Part shown: positions 24,918 through 33,127 of the stretch, piece after piece
Numbering within the stretch: position 1 is the stretch's first letter
Layout: each line of letters begins with the position of its first letter
DNA from: Luteithermobacter gelatinilyticus
Lineage (GTDB): Bacteria > Pseudomonadota > Alphaproteobacteria > Sphingomonadales > Emcibacteraceae
Length of the DNA: 64,000 bases
Reading direction: 5' to 3'
Assembly: GCF_005849285.1 (NCBI RefSeq)
Contig: NZ_CP040517.1
Span: forward strand, 2,362,501 to 2,426,500
The notes under the pieces: generated by a model
Told to the model about the DNA's origin: nothing
The model's input: the letters and a program-made list of their open reading frames with translations, nothing else
The model's database searches: none
Made by a program: the position numbers and the translations under genes

Positions 24918-25769
24918 ATGTCCGATTATATCCTTACCATCACCTGCGATGACCGAACCGGCATCGTCTCAGCCGTCTCCACCTTCCTTTCCGAACGCAG
25001 CTGTTTTGTCAAAGAGGCCGCCCAATATGGCGATCCCGACACCAACCGTTTTTTCCTGCGGTTGGTGTTCACCATTCAGGATCAGGCCCTGTCCCTGCGC
25101 CAGATTGAAAAGGATTTCGACCCCGTCGGACAGAACTACCGGATGACATGGAATTTTTACGATACCGACGAAAAACCCCGGGTGATGCTCATGGTTTCCC
25201 GTTTCGGCCATTGCCTTAATGACTTGCTGTATCGCTGGCGGCAGGGCTTTTTGCCCATTGAAATTACCAGCATCGTTTCCAACCATCGGGATTTTGAAGA
25301 AATTGCCAGCTGGCACAAATTGCCCTATTATTATTTGCCGGTCACAAAAGAAAACAAACCTCAACAGGAAAAGGCCCTTTTTTCCCTGATTGAAACCCAG
25401 GAGGTGGACCTGGTGGTGCTGGCCCGTTACATGCAGGTTCTTTCCGATGAATTGTGTCAGAAACTGAAAGGGCGGGCCATTAATATTCACCATTCCTTTT
25501 TGCCAAGTTTTAAAGGGGCGAAGCCATATCATCAGGCCCATGCCCGGGGTGTAAAGTTGATCGGGGCGACGGCCCATTTTGTCACGTCGGATCTGGATGA
25601 AGGGCCGATTATTGATCAGGACGTGGAACGGGTTGATCATTCCTTCAGCCCGGACGATATGATCGCGCAGGGACGGGACATCGAAAGCCGGGTTCTGGCG
25701 CGTGCCGTTAAATATTTCGCAGAAAAAAGAATTCTGCTCAACGGCACCAAAACGGTTGTATTTAAGTAA
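24918..25769 (+). CDS. purU: Formyltetrahydrofolate deformylase
   Basis: 283 residues. N-terminal ACT domain (YILTITCDDRTGIVSAVSTF, about 1-80) and C-terminal formyltransferase fold with NIHHSFLPSFKGAKPYHQAH, GATAHFVTSDLDEGPIIDQD. Hydrolyses 10-formyl-THF to formate and THF, balancing one-carbon pools and supplying formate for PurT. Catalytic Asn/His/Asp positions (N in INIHHSF, H in AHFVT, D in DLDEGP) are present. Standard length. Stands alone between pabB-pabC and a GntR-family gene. Confidence 0.93.
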   Translation: MSDYILTITCDDRTGIVSAVSTFLSERSCFVKEAAQYGDPDTNRFFLRLVFTIQDQALSLRQIEKDFDPVGQNYRMTWNFYDTDEKPRVMLMVSRFGHCLNDLLYRWRQGFLPIEITSIVSNHRDFEEIASWHKLPYYYLPVTKENKPQQEKALFSLIETQEVDLVVLARYMQVLSDELCQKLKGRAINIHHSFLPSFKGAKPYHQAHARGVKLIGATAHFVTSDLDEGPIIDQDVERVDHSFSPDDMIAQGRDIESRVLARAVKYFAEKRILLNGTKTVVFK

Positions 25770-25820
25770 GATCAGACAATGACAGAAAGGGCCACAGAAA
25801 GGCTAAAGAACCAACAAAAT

Positions 25821-25854
25821 ATTGGCATATACATTATATATATGCTAAGCCAAT
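25821..25854. promoter_or_regulatory. Imperfect palindrome upstream of the GntR-family gene
   Basis: ATTGGC (25821-25826) pairs with GCCAAT (25849-25854), and inner CATATA/TATATG parts also pair. It lies 75 bases before the gntR-type start and could be its own operator. Confidence 0.35.
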
Positions 25855-25928
25855 TCTGCTGATAATGAGATTCATAAAAAATACATGATACAGGCAATGT
25901 CATTTAACTACACAAGGGATATACGGTA

Positions 25929-26558
25929 GTGTCAGTTGGAATTTTAGAGGCAAAAGAACGCCAATCAAGGGTGGACACCATAACCCACCACCTTGCATCG
26001 GGTATTCGTCAGGGGCGATATGTTCCGGGTCAGAGACTGGTTGAAGCGGACTTGACCAGAGAGTTGAATATCAGTCGTGGTCCATTACGCGAAGCCCTGC
26101 GGCTGCTTGCTGCCGGCGGCCTCATTGATCTGATTCCCAACCGCGGCGCTGTCATCAAAAAACTCGAACCGGAAGAAATCATTCAGCGTTTTCAGCTGGT
26201 CGATGTAATGGGGGCTTTGGCCATTCGGGGATACAATCCCAAGGACGAAAATATCAAGGCCTTGTCCGAGATGACAGAAGCGCAGCTTGAGGATCACGCC
26301 AGCCTGCTCAGCGCCAGTATGGAATTTTATTGCGCCATCGCCAAAAGCAGTAATAACGGCCTGTTGGAGGAAATGCTGTACCGGCTGAATATTGCGCATT
26401 TCTCCCGCCATATTTTGCAGGTCCTTAATCTTGATGCCACAGAACTGAAAAAGCACTTTCAGGTTTTGGTCAAGGCCGTCCTTGAGGGCAACCGGGAAAA
26501 AGCTTTGCAAGCGCACAGCTCATGGATCAAGACAATCCTGACGCAGCACAATCTTTGA
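25929..26558 (+). CDS. GntR-family transcriptional regulator, FCD-type
   Basis: 209 residues, GTG start. Winged-helix N-terminus with the GntR signature (GRYVPGQRLVEADLTRELNI then SRGPLREALRLLAAGGLIDL, about 32-75), followed by an all-helical ligand domain (about 90-205) as in the FadR/FCD class, although the usual metal-binding Asp/His pattern is not obvious. It stands alone, so its target genes and ligand cannot be named; autoregulation at the palindrome upstream is possible. Confidence 0.85.
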   Translation: MSVGILEAKERQSRVDTITHHLASGIRQGRYVPGQRLVEADLTRELNISRGPLREALRLLAAGGLIDLIPNRGAVIKKLEPEEIIQRFQLVDVMGALAIRGYNPKDENIKALSEMTEAQLEDHASLLSASMEFYCAIAKSSNNGLLEEMLYRLNIAHFSRHILQVLNLDATELKKHFQVLVKAVLEGNREKALQAHSSWIKTILTQHNL

Positions 26559-26620
26559 GAGTGCAATAACGTCCCGGATACAGGTTTTGATCCCGACCTT
26601 TCAGAAAGGGTGTTTCTTGG

Positions 26621-26657
26621 TACGGAACCGCGTGGCTTCGGCCTTTCCGGTTCCGTA
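26621..26657. terminator. Hairpin between gntR-type gene and uppP
   Basis: TACGGAACCG (26621-26630) and CGGTTCCGTA (26648-26657) are perfect 10-base arms. The loop contains a smaller GGC-TTCG-GCC hairpin. No T-tract follows on either strand, so it is a structural element or a factor-dependent terminator at most. Confidence 0.4.
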
Positions 26658-26839
26658 TAAGGTGGCCCATGAACGCCCCTTCCCTATTTTTCTTTTCATA
26701 TAAATCCCTCCGTCACAAATCCCTATTGCCAGATTCCGGCGCAGCGCATATGGTGAGGCAAACTTTCAGCATTAAACCACCCCCGACAGATCGCCGCGCC
26801 TGTCGGTCTCATGTCATTTGAGCGGAAAAAGGGGAAGTC

Positions 26840-27649
26840 GTGAGTTTTTTACAGATTGTTGTCCTGGCCATCGTTCAGGGGATTACCGAATTCCTGCCCA
26901 TCAGTTCTTCGGCCCATCTGATTCTTGTGCCCCGGCTGACGGATTGGCCCGATCAGGGGGTGATGATGGATGTGGGGGTGCATCTGGGCACATTGGGGGC
27001 TGTCATGCTGTATTTCCGCACGGATGTCGGGCGGTTGTTCAATGCCTTCTGGCAGATGCTGACTCTGAAACAGGATTATGACCGTATGGAACGGCGGCTG
27101 TTTCTGGCGCTGATCCTGTCCACTATTCCGATCATTATCTTTGGCGGGCTGGCTGCGGCATTTGACCTGAATGATTTGTGGCGGACGCTGGAAGTGATCG
27201 GCTGGACCAGCATTCTGTTCGGCCTGTTGCTGTATGTTCTGGACATGCGTGCGCCTGTCACAAAAAAAATCACCGATATGCGTTACGGGCACGCCCTGAT
27301 CATGGGGTTTGCCCAGGTGCTGTCCATCATTCCGGGCACCAGCCGCGCCGGGATTACCATGACCGCCGCCCGGGGGATGGGGTTCAGCCGGACGGAAGCG
27401 GCACGGTTTTCCATGCTGATGTCGATTCCCACCATTATCGCCGCCGGTAGTATGGAAGGGGTAAAGCTGGCGCAATCCGGTGACTTTGTGCTGGGGCTGG
27501 ATATCCTGCTGGGGGCGGGGCTGTCTTTCCTGGCGGCCCTTGTCGCCATCGCCGCGCTGATGAAGTGGCTAGAGCGGGCCAGCATGACACCCTTTGTGGT
27601 CTATCGGGTCATGCTCGGCGCCGCCTTGCTGGTCTGGGCCTATGCCTAG
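26840..27649 (+). CDS. uppP: Undecaprenyl-diphosphate phosphatase
   Basis: 269 residues, GTG start with GGGGA a few bases upstream. Polytopic BacA/UppP family: QGITEFLPISSSAHLIL at the N-terminus and PGTSRAGITMTAARGMG in the second repeat are the two active-site motifs. Recycles undecaprenyl pyrophosphate for peptidoglycan and surface polysaccharides; overproduction gives bacitracin resistance. Its TAG stop (27647-27649) is formed at the edge of a palindromic repeat copy. Confidence 0.95.
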   Translation: MSFLQIVVLAIVQGITEFLPISSSAHLILVPRLTDWPDQGVMMDVGVHLGTLGAVMLYFRTDVGRLFNAFWQMLTLKQDYDRMERRLFLALILSTIPIIIFGGLAAAFDLNDLWRTLEVIGWTSILFGLLLYVLDMRAPVTKKITDMRYGHALIMGFAQVLSIIPGTSRAGITMTAARGMGFSRTEAARFSMLMSIPTIIAAGSMEGVKLAQSGDFVLGLDILLGAGLSFLAALVAIAALMKWLERASMTPFVVYRVMLGAALLVWAYA

Positions 27650-27682
27650 AGTGAATGGGTCAACCTATTCACAATTCACTCT
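27648..27682. repeat. TAGAGTG repeat family, short copy (subtype 1)
   Basis: 35 bases: AGAGTGAAT, then GGGTCAACCTATTCA, then CAATTCACTCT. The TAG stop of uppP is shared with the left end, and the right end is followed by TAA wording (CTCTAATAC), as if a TAA stop codon had been split by the insertion. Confidence 0.88.
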
Positions 27683-27737
27683 AATACGCGATCGGTAAAC
27701 CGAGAAAGCAAAGAGAAACGATATGTCAGGAAAGAAA

Positions 27738-27812
<75 letters not shown>

Positions 27813-27834
27813 GTGCAAAACTGTGTGAAAGGGA

Positions 27835-27862
27835 TTTATAATGATTTCCTCTCAAGAAGCAA
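27835..27862 (-). promoter_or_regulatory. Putative tRNA-Val promoter
   Basis: On the minus strand, TTGCTT (27862-27857), a 16-base spacer, and TATAAA (27840-27835), 22 bases before the mature tRNA. Confidence 0.5.
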
Positions 27863-27920
27863 GCCCTTTGATGCGGTTTTTTATCTACTGCCCCCGCAGG
27901 CCTCATGGCGGTATGCTGTC

Positions 27921-27968
27921 ATGGTTCAGGTTACATATGGTTCAGGTTACATATGGTTCAGGTTATAT
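27921..27968 (+). repeat. Three tandem 16-base repeats
   Basis: ATGGTTCAGGTTACAT occurs twice without change, followed by ATGGTTCAGGTTATAT. The array ends 46 bases before the lipoprotein start at 28015, so it lies in its promoter or leader region. Confidence 0.8.
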
Positions 27969-28014
27969 TCAGGCAAGTCGTTCTAAACTTTTGGGGAACA
28001 CTCGGAGGCGTCCC

Positions 28015-28614
28015 ATGTTAAAAAAAATCGGAATCCTGTCCATCGTCGCAGGTGTCCTTGTGCTTTCAGCCTGCAGCAGCAAACTCACCGGGACCGTGAC
28101 CCGCTTCCATCAACTGCCCGAACCGCGCGGGGAACATGTCGAAGTGGCCGCCATGACCCCCCAATTGCAAAACAGCATTGAATTCAGCCAATATGCCAAC
28201 ATGATTGGGGCCCGTCTCGGACAATATGGCTACCAGCCACCGGGGAATGCCCCCAGCGAGCTGATCGCCCGGATCGGTTATGGCGCCAGGCCCGTCAGCT
28301 CCGTCGGCTATGAAGAGGGGTCTTCCGCCGCTGTCAGTGTGGGCACGGGCAGTCACGGCAGCCATTTCGGCCTTGGCGTCTCCTTTCCCCTCGGCGAACG
28401 CCAACCGCGCCAGGATTATGTCTATGGCCTCAGTCTCGACATCATACGTCGCAGCGACGGCATGAAACTCTATGAGGGGCAGGTCAGCATCCGCCGTACC
28501 GACAGCAGCATGGCGGAAATGATGCCCTATCTGATCGACGCCCTGTTCCAGAACTTCCCCGGTCCCAGTGGCACTTCCGAACGGGTCAAGGTGGATCGCC
28601 GCACCCCTCCCTAA
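28015..28614 (+). CDS. DUF4136-like lipoprotein
   Basis: 199 residues from ATG 28015, with GGAGG 7 bases upstream. Lipobox LSAC (Cys at about 20) after a hydrophobic signal, so it should be a lipid-anchored envelope protein. The body (TVTRFHQLPEPRGEHVEVAA, then QYANMIGARLGQYGYQPP, then YVYGLSLDIIRRSDGMKLYE) follows the DUF4136 pattern, a short beta-rich domain with a late conserved region. Function unknown. A longer frame back to 27841 runs through the tandem repeats and is not credible as the start. Confidence 0.75.
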   Translation: MLKKIGILSIVAGVLVLSACSSKLTGTVTRFHQLPEPRGEHVEVAAMTPQLQNSIEFSQYANMIGARLGQYGYQPPGNAPSELIARIGYGARPVSSVGYEEGSSAAVSVGTGSHGSHFGLGVSFPLGERQPRQDYVYGLSLDIIRRSDGMKLYEGQVSIRRTDSSMAEMMPYLIDALFQNFPGPSGTSERVKVDRRTPP

Positions 28615-28661
28615 AAAATATATGGCGCGGGTTCGCGACGACAAAGGCCGCTACATAAGGT

Positions 28662-30251
28662 TTAAGCCGTCTGTTCCTTGACCTTGAGAAAGCGGATGTC
28701 GGGATAGTCTTCTTTCGCCTTGTCCAGACGCCAGCTGTTACGGGCCAGAAAAACGGGGGCACCGGTATGGTCTTCGGCCATATTGGCCTTATTCGCCTCA
28801 ATAAACTGTTTCAGCTTGTGCCGGTCATCACAATCCACCCAAACGGCGGTATAAAGTGAGGTCGGCTCAAACCGGCAGGCCACGTCATATTCGGTCCGGA
28901 TGCGATCAGCCATCACATCAAACTGCAACATCCCCACCACCCCCACATACCATTCGGACCCGATCGTGGGTTTAAACACCCGCGCCGCGCCCTCTTCGGC
29001 TAGTTGCTGCAACGCACGGGCCAGATGTTTGGCTTTCATGGGGTCTTCGGGCCGCACCGTCTGGATATGTTCGGGCGCAAAACTCGGAATTCCGGTAAAT
29101 TGCAGGTCCTCCCCCTCGGTGAGGCTGTCGCCGATCCGCAGATTCCCATGGTTGGGAATGCCGATAATATCGCCGGGCCAGGCTTGTTCGGCCAGTTCCC
29201 GGTCCCGGGCCAGGAACAGCACCGGATTATGCAGATTGATCAGTTTTCCAGTGCGGTTGTGTTTCAGTTTCATGCCGCGCTTGAATTGCCCAGAACAGAG
29301 CCGGAAAAAAGCGATACGGTCCCGGTGTTTCGGGTCCATATTGGCTTGAATCTTGAAAACAAAACCGGACACTTTTTTCTCTTCCGGGTCCACCTTGCGA
29401 CTTGTTGTGCTGTACTGCCCCGGCTTTGGCGCAAAACTCCCAAGCCCTTCCAGAAGTTCCCGCACCCCGAAATTGTTAATGGCGCTGCCGAAATAAACCG
29501 GGGTCAGCGTGCCGTCCAGAAATGCCTGCTGATCAAAGGGCGGGCACAGTTCCCGAACCATGTCCACTTCCTCACGAAACTGGGCCAACAGATCCGCCGG
29601 AATCAGATCATCCAGTTTCGGATCATCAGTGCCGTTACAGGTGATGCCTTCATCCGGACGCTCGTCCGTTCCCTTGTCGATCAGAATCAGCCGGTCATTG
29701 AAAATATCGTAACAGCCCTTGAAATTCCGGCCCATGCCGATTGGCCAGCTGGCCGGGGTGACATCCAGCGCCAGGGTCTGTTCGATTTCTTCAAGCAACT
29801 GGAAGGGGTCCTGCGCTTCTCGGTCCATTTTATTGATAAAGGTGATGATGGGCATATCCCTGAGCCGGCATACCTCAAACAGTTTGCGGGTCTGGCTCTC
29901 GATCCCCTTGGCCGCGTCCAGCACCATCACCGCGCTATCCACGGCCGTAAGCACCCGGTAAGTGTCTTCGGAGAAGTCTTCGTGGCCCGGCGTATCCAGA
30001 AGATTGAACATACGCCCATCATATTCAAAGGACATCACCGAGGACGCCACGGAAATACCGCGTTCCTGCTCCACCTTCATCCAGTCGGAACGAGCCCGGC
30101 GCTGTTCGCCGCGAGCCTTGACGGCACCAGCCATCTGAATGGCGCCACCAAACAGCAACAACTTTTCGGTCAGAGTGGTCTTCCCCGCATCCGGGTGAGA
30201 AATAATGGCATAGGTCCGCCGCCGGTTAACTTCCTGTATCTGGCTTGTCAT
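28662..30251 (-). CDS. prfC: Peptide chain release factor 3
   Basis: 529 residues from ATG 30251. Translational GTPase that removes RF1/RF2 from ribosomes after termination. G1 HPDAGKTTLTEKLLLFGGAI, switch I RGISVASSVMSFEY, G3 DTPGHEDFSEDTYRVL, G4 FINKMDRE; domains II and III follow (FKIQANMDPKHRDRIAFFRL). Length is normal for RF3. The open frame continues to 30590, but those 113 extra residues show no family similarity and cross a terminator. Converges with the DUF4136 gene. Confidence 0.95.
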   Translation of the reverse strand: MTSQIQEVNRRRTYAIISHPDAGKTTLTEKLLLFGGAIQMAGAVKARGEQRRARSDWMKVEQERGISVASSVMSFEYDGRMFNLLDTPGHEDFSEDTYRVLTAVDSAVMVLDAAKGIESQTRKLFEVCRLRDMPIITFINKMDREAQDPFQLLEEIEQTLALDVTPASWPIGMGRNFKGCYDIFNDRLILIDKGTDERPDEGITCNGTDDPKLDDLIPADLLAQFREEVDMVRELCPPFDQQAFLDGTLTPVYFGSAINNFGVRELLEGLGSFAPKPGQYSTTSRKVDPEEKKVSGFVFKIQANMDPKHRDRIAFFRLCSGQFKRGMKLKHNRTGKLINLHNPVLFLARDRELAEQAWPGDIIGIPNHGNLRIGDSLTEGEDLQFTGIPSFAPEHIQTVRPEDPMKAKHLARALQQLAEEGAARVFKPTIGSEWYVGVVGMLQFDVMADRIRTEYDVACRFEPTSLYTAVWVDCDDRHKLKQFIEANKANMAEDHTGAPVFLARNSWRLDKAKEDYPDIRFLKVKEQTA

Positions 30252-30403
30252 CAATCTTGTGTCGGTTTTCGGTTGTTCTAAAAATCCTGCGGACTGTAAA
30301 AATTTGCCTTTCACTTGTACAGCGAAAAAGATGCTTTTGGGGGAAGAAGCCCGCTTTTCTCCATAAGACATACCGTTTTTCAGCAGCCAACAAAACTGCA
30401 GGC

Positions 30404-30436
30404 AAAAGAAAACCGGGCGTTGATAGCGGCGCCCGG
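30404..30436 (-). terminator. Rho-independent terminator of the Sel1-like gene
   Basis: On the minus strand, CCGGGCG (30436-30430) pairs with CGCCCGG (30419-30413) around a 10-base loop, followed directly by TTTTCTTTT. It ends the transcript of the gene at 30472-30834 and isolates it from prfC. Confidence 0.8.
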
Positions 30437-30471
30437 CCTGCCCTTTTGGGATACCCTCCTGAAGGGTGAGA

Positions 30472-30834
30472 TTACTCCAGATTAAATTGTCCGAGGGCCT
30501 CTTTGGCTTCCTCGCTGCCGTTACGCATGGCTTCCCCCAACCACCATTTGGCCAGGCTAAGATTCTTTTCCACGCCTTCCCCCAAAGCATACATCAGACC
30601 GGTCACCAGCTGGGCGTCTCTCATGCCGCCCTGAGCCAGCGGCAGACACACCGTGTGGGCCAGATCAAATTCAGAATTGATAAACGCTTCTAGGCAGCGG
30701 ATTTCCTCAACCGGATCTGCACCCCGGGCCATTTCCAGGGACTGGTCACTGCGTGTGGCAGCAGATGAAGCCGCCAGAGCGCCAAAAACGGTAAAAATGA
30801 CGGCGGAAATCCCCATAAAAAATTTTCTAGACAT
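30472..30834 (-). CDS. Small exported Sel1-repeat protein
   Basis: 120 residues from ATG 30834, preceded by AGGGAA; ATG 30852 is in frame but less well placed. N-terminal signal peptide (SRKFFMGISAVIFTVFGALA, ending near ASS), then one or two Sel1-like helical units (DAQLVTGLMYALGEGVEKNL, then SLAKWWLGEAMRNGSEEAKE). Two cysteines (RCLEAF, TVCLPL) may pair in the periplasm. A terminator follows. Probably a small periplasmic protein-interaction module; function unknown. Confidence 0.65.
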   Translation of the reverse strand: MSRKFFMGISAVIFTVFGALAASSAATRSDQSLEMARGADPVEEIRCLEAFINSEFDLAHTVCLPLAQGGMRDAQLVTGLMYALGEGVEKNLSLAKWWLGEAMRNGSEEAKEALGQFNLE

Positions 30835-30852
30835 AAATTTCCCTGTTCCCAA

Positions 30853-31308
30853 CTTTCATTTAAGTTAATTTTTCGTTAACGCCTTCAGTATAAGCAAATC
30901 ACAGGCCAGAACGGATTACCCCTTTATTTTCAATAGCTTTCCGAAAAACCAGTCTTTTCAGCTTTGTTCAGCCGCTCCCAACTGTAACATTTTTTAACAT
31001 TTTTTATAGAAGATTGTGCCAAATCGGGATTTTCAGAGCGCCATTTTTCCGACTGCCCCGCCCCTTGTCCGTAGATCCTCGCCCCTTTGCAAAAGATCCT
31101 CGCTGGTTTCCGCTCCCGGTGCTGAAGTTAGAGTGGCCCGAGCTTGAAGTTAGACTAGAGTGAATTGTGAATAGGTCGCCGCAATTCGCTCTGGAATCCT
31201 GGTACTCTGGGGTCCAGATCATCAGGAAACTATGATATACTGCGCAAAAGCTGGCCCGGTTGCGTATCCGGCATCTGAAATCTGGATTCGTACCGTGGAA
31301 CCCTTCGG
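30853..31308. other. Gene-free stretch containing one repeat copy
   Basis: 456 bases between the Sel1-like gene and the GST gene. It holds a TAGAGTG family copy (31157-31192) and a short GAAGTTAGA direct repeat just before it (about 31123 and 31145). The rest shows no gene, RNA or clear promoter. Confidence 0.6.
31157..31192. repeat. TAGAGTG repeat family, short copy with diverged loop
   Basis: 36 bases: AGAGTGAATTG, loop TGAATAGGTCGCCG, and CAATTCGCTCT (one mismatch). Unlike most copies it is more than 100 bases from the nearest gene end. Confidence 0.8.
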
Positions 31309-31944
31309 ATGAAACTCTATTACAATCCCATCTCTAGCTACTGCCAAAAAGTCTTAATTGCCTTTTATGAAAAAGGGTTAAGCTTTGATCCCCAGACCGT
31401 AGACTTGCGAGACAAGCTTGCGGCCGCCAATTACCGCAAGGTACATCCCCTCGGAAAACTGCCCCTGCTGATCACCAACCAGGGGCGTAAAATTCCCGAG
31501 TCGAGCATTATTATAGACTATCTGGATGCCAATTATCTGACCGGCTGCCGGCTTATTCCCTCTGACCTCGAGATGGCAAGAAATGCCCGACTGAAAGATC
31601 GTATGTATGATCTTTATCTCAACGACCCGACCACCACCCTGCTTTTTGAGCTCCAGAAATCACCGGATAAACGGGACCCTACTATCCTTCTCAAGTCCCG
31701 TGAGACGCTCAATATCATGTATGACCAGATGGACCGGGATCTGCACGATCACAGTTGGGCTAATGGTCAGGATTTCAGTCTCGCCGACTGTGCGGCGGCC
31801 CCCGCCCTGTTTTATGCGCAAAGGGTACATCCCTTTACCCATCATCCGGAAATCAAGGCGTATTTCTCCCGCCTTATGGGACGCCCTTCGTTACAGAAAG
31901 TAATGGGACAGGCGGAGCCGCTGATCAGAGGGTTTTTCAGTTAG
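31309..31944 (+). CDS. Glutathione S-transferase family protein
   Basis: 211 residues. N-terminal thioredoxin-fold domain (MKLYYNPISSYCQKVLIAFY, with Ser-Ser-Tyr-Cys at the active site; LGKLPLLITN cis-Pro loop; PESSIIIDYL glutathione-binding Glu-Ser) and an all-helical C-terminal domain with DFSLADCAAAPALFYA (the N-capping Asp). Length is normal for bacterial GSTs. It converges on the next gene with an 8-base overlap of coding ends. Substrate unknown. Confidence 0.88.
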   Translation: MKLYYNPISSYCQKVLIAFYEKGLSFDPQTVDLRDKLAAANYRKVHPLGKLPLLITNQGRKIPESSIIIDYLDANYLTGCRLIPSDLEMARNARLKDRMYDLYLNDPTTTLLFELQKSPDKRDPTILLKSRETLNIMYDQMDRDLHDHSWANGQDFSLADCAAAPALFYAQRVHPFTHHPEIKAYFSRLMGRPSLQKVMGQAEPLIRGFFS

Positions 31945-32485
31945 AGGTCTCGCTGAGCCGTTCATAATAGATCACCCACAGATCGGTCCAGTTTCGGCCT
32001 CCATCCTCGCTTTTCTGCCACCGCCAGGTCAGGCTGTCCGCGGTAATATCCGTAAACAGCATCCGCCGCAGCGGCCCTGCCCGGGACGTCTCTGGCCGGG
32101 TTTCAAACACAAACTCTTTGCCCAGATCCTTGCCATAAAAATCAAAATAGCCCCCCTGGTTATCCACCCAGGTCTGGCGCCACTGGCCGCTGTGTTTGTC
32201 AAAAATGGAATAACTGCCGCCGCGGAAATGATGACCACCCATCACCCCGCCATCAAACCGTTCCTCCACCACGCAGCCCTCATAAATCTTACGGATCCGG
32301 TTTATGCCCTCACCCCGTTTGTCCCCCTTGCCCCAGGACACTTTCCAGGTTCCAAGCCAGAAATCCAGTCGGCCATAGTTGGCGTCCGCGCAATAGGCCT
32401 TGGCGGACGTCTCTTCGGCGGTTGCCAGAGCCATGCCCTCCAGCAGCAGAAACACCCCCACCAGAAAACCGATGATATGTTTCAT
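31937..32485 (-). CDS. Exported protein, DUF1579-like, function unknown
   Basis: 182 residues from ATG 32485, which has GGGAG 6 bases upstream. Signal peptide to about TAEE. The mature part begins with Cys and LDFWLGTWKVSWGKGDKRGE, followed by IYEGCVVEERFDGG, QTWVDNQGGYFDFYG and LTWRWQKSEDGGRNWTDLWV. This LDFWLGxW pattern is seen in DUF1579-like small barrel proteins. Its 3' end overlaps the GST gene by 8 bases. Likely periplasmic; no role can be assigned from its neighbours. Confidence 0.7.
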   Translation of the reverse strand: MKHIIGFLVGVFLLLEGMALATAEETSAKAYCADANYGRLDFWLGTWKVSWGKGDKRGEGINRIRKIYEGCVVEERFDGGVMGGHHFRGGSYSIFDKHSGQWRQTWVDNQGGYFDFYGKDLGKEFVFETRPETSRAGPLRRMLFTDITADSLTWRWQKSEDGGRNWTDLWVIYYERLSETSN

Positions 32486-32530
32486 TGTCATCTCCCTTTT
32501 TCCAGAATGAATTCTGATGAGGCACCGAAA

Positions 32531-33061
32531 TTATTTGACCCGTTTGACCCGGACAAAGGAGGTTTTGCCGGGAATATTCATATTATAGCTGCCCAAGGCC
32601 CCCTTGTTGATGGTCACGGTCACCCCCGGTTCCAGAAAAGAAATTTTCCGGCCCGACGTCTGTTTCCAGATCTGTCCGTTTTCCAGCTTCACAACAAAAT
32701 AATCGCGAGGGGAATACACCACCTTGACAATCTTGGCGGAAATGGATTCCAGTTCCTCGTCTTCTTCCCGCTCTTTTTGAGTTTTTTTGATTTGTTCACT
32801 TCCGAAAGCCGCCACTCTGGATGCCCCATCTTCTTCCGGCACCGGGTGCGGCGGCGCTTCTTCGCCCGGCTTTGTATCCGCGCTTGCGGACAATGACCGG
32901 CTCAACGCGTCATAGCAGGCCAAACGCGCGTCATCATTCCCGATTTGAGAACAGCTCAACATATCCGCTAAAGGGTCTGCCCGGCCAGGCGTCAACGGCA
33001 GAAAAACCAAAAGGCAGCCTAAAAAAATCCATACAATCGCAGAACTCCTGATAGCATTCAT
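32531..33061 (-). CDS. Exported hypothetical protein with N-terminal Cys pair
   Basis: 176 residues with a signal peptide (to about GRA). MLSCSQIGNDDARLACYDAL just after cleavage is a motif shared by many small proteobacterial exported proteins, with two cysteines likely to form a disulfide. A charged linker (KKTQKEREEDEELE) leads to a C-terminal beta-rich part (FVVKLENGQIWKQTSGRKIS then FLEPGVTVTINKGALGSYNM). Stop is 45 bases upstream of the DUF1579-like gene on the same strand, possibly co-transcribed. Function unknown. Confidence 0.7.
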   Translation of the reverse strand: MNAIRSSAIVWIFLGCLLVFLPLTPGRADPLADMLSCSQIGNDDARLACYDALSRSLSASADTKPGEEAPPHPVPEEDGASRVAAFGSEQIKKTQKEREEDEELESISAKIVKVVYSPRDYFVVKLENGQIWKQTSGRKISFLEPGVTVTINKGALGSYNMNIPGKTSFVRVKRVK

Positions 33062-33127
33062 TACATATCATCCCCTTTTTTTGGACCGGGGACACTCTGC
33101 TTTGATCAGGAAATTTTAAAGTTGTCC

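Noticed and set aside
26818-27081. Plus-strand 87-codon frame overlapping the start of uppP
   Set aside because: Out-of-frame shadow of uppP, whose motifs are intact from GTG 26840.
28015-28614. Start of the lipoprotein at 27841
   Set aside because: The extra 58 codons run through tandem repeats and lie before the signal peptide; GGAGG supports ATG 28015.
29004-30281. Plus-strand open frame of 425 codons opposite prfC
   Set aside because: prfC on the minus strand has all GTPase motifs. The opposite frame has no family motif and a composition expected of an antisense shadow in GC-rich DNA.
30252-30590. 113-codon N-terminal extension of prfC
   Set aside because: It has no similarity to RF3, and the segment contains the terminator of the upstream gene; ATG 30251 gives the normal length.
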